Source: Anaerolineae bacterium
GTDB taxonomy: Bacteria > Chloroflexota > Anaerolineae > Aggregatilineales > Aggregatilineaceae
Length of the DNA: 64,000 bases
Assembly: GCA_018432315.1 (NCBI GenBank)
Contig: JAHDLB010000019.1
Location: 117,709-181,708, forward strand
Direction: 5' to 3'
Below, one piece after another: positions 63,776-64,000 of this stretch. The notes under the pieces are model-generated. The model was given only the letters and a program-made list of their open reading frames with translations. It was not told where the DNA came from and searched no databases. A program made the translations under genes and the position numbers. Numbering within the stretch: position 1 is the stretch's first letter; the number at the start of each line of letters is the position of its first letter.

Positions 63776-64000
63776 ACCGCAAGAGGCGTTACGCCGTGGT
63801 GGGCACCGGTGGCCGCGCCGGCATGTTCATCCAGGCGATCACCACCACCTACCGCGCGTCGTGCGAGCTGGTCGCGCTGTGCGACCTGAGCCGGACGCGC
63901 ATGGACTGGCACAACCGGCGCATCCGGACCCAGGCGGGACTGGACCCCGTGCCGGCCTACCTCGCCGAGCAGTTCGACGCCATGATCCGCGACACGCGCC
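63772..64000 (+). CDS. Gfo/Idh/MocA oxidoreductase, N-terminal part
   Basis: Partial gene cut by the right edge; 76 codons are present. It begins NRKRRYAVVGTGGRAGMFIQ, a Rossmann dinucleotide motif, then ELVALCDLSRTRMDWHNRRI, typical of Gfo/Idh/MocA sugar oxidoreductases. AAGGAG lies five bases before the ATG, which overlaps the mini-LacI stop. It probably metabolises the sugar imported by the divergent transporter. The catalytic lysine region (EKP) is outside the window. Confidence 0.8.
   Translation, partial: MNRKRRYAVVGTGGRAGMFIQAITTTYRASCELVALCDLSRTRMDWHNRRIRTQAGLDPVPAYLAEQFDAMIRDTR

Noticed and set aside
1..64000. CRISPR arrays, tRNA or rRNA genes, prophage or integrase genes
   Set aside because: I looked for regular repeats, tRNA-like arms and phage or recombinase motifs in the gaps and saw none; a covariance-model scan was not possible here.

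Overview
The window is about 64 kb of GC-rich bacterial chromosome. I infer, without a database search, a member of the Chloroflexota close to Anaerolineae. The reasons are an archaeal-type (type II) glyceraldehyde-3-phosphate dehydrogenase, a large NB-ARC/TPR/LuxR regulator, many carbohydrate ABC transporters paired with LacI regulators, and a polysaccharide locus that lacks a Wza-type outer-membrane exporter. I recognised no rRNA, tRNA, CRISPR array, prophage or intact insertion sequence.

Left end (1-9.0 kb): a partial CopB-like copper P-type ATPase, type II GAPDH, a decayed transposase, a zinc-type dehydrogenase, the LuxR-family regulator and a secreted beta-propeller-like protein. The gaps here hold gene debris.

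Region 9.1-18.0 kb is a galactan-utilisation locus. A GH2 beta-galactosidase-like enzyme and a LacI repressor run leftward. A MalE/F/G-type transporter (resembling GanSPQ) and a secreted GH53 endo-galactanase run rightward. Overlapping divergent promoters share a perfect 14-bp palindrome, TCAACACGTGTTGA.

Region 18.6-42.6 kb is one co-directional exopolysaccharide locus of 17 genes. It holds an initiating sugar phosphotransferase, a 3-amino-sugar-like module (Gfo/Idh plus DegT), a chain-length/tyrosine kinase carrying an unusual helix-hairpin-helix insert, Wzy-like ligase/polymerase, Wzx flippase, a second Gfo/Idh, an epimerase, a deacetylase, three glycosyltransferases, a GDP-mannose 6-dehydrogenase, a heparinase-type lyase, two proteins I do not recognise by family (deacetylase-like fold; alpha/alpha toroid) and an ATP-grasp/methyltransferase/GNAT trio. 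It is likely a Wzx/Wzy-type pathway for a uronate-containing, decorated polymer.

Region 42.7-45.8 kb is a leftward ECF42-type sigma factor group: VOC protein, DUF1801 protein, YCII/DGPF protein, sigma factor and a PPOX-fold protein. Region 46.1-58.5 kb is a xylan-type locus. Leftward it has LacI, GH43 and GH8; rightward a paralogous LacI and a complete Opp/Dpp-type transporter. A serine hydrolase follows at 58.5-59.7 kb.

Right end (60.0-64.0 kb): a second MalEFG-type sugar transporter runs leftward. Facing it is a 63-residue LacI-type protein that is only a DNA-binding head, translationally coupled to a partial Gfo/Idh oxidoreductase. Two near-identical 14-bp motifs sit at the two divergent promoters.
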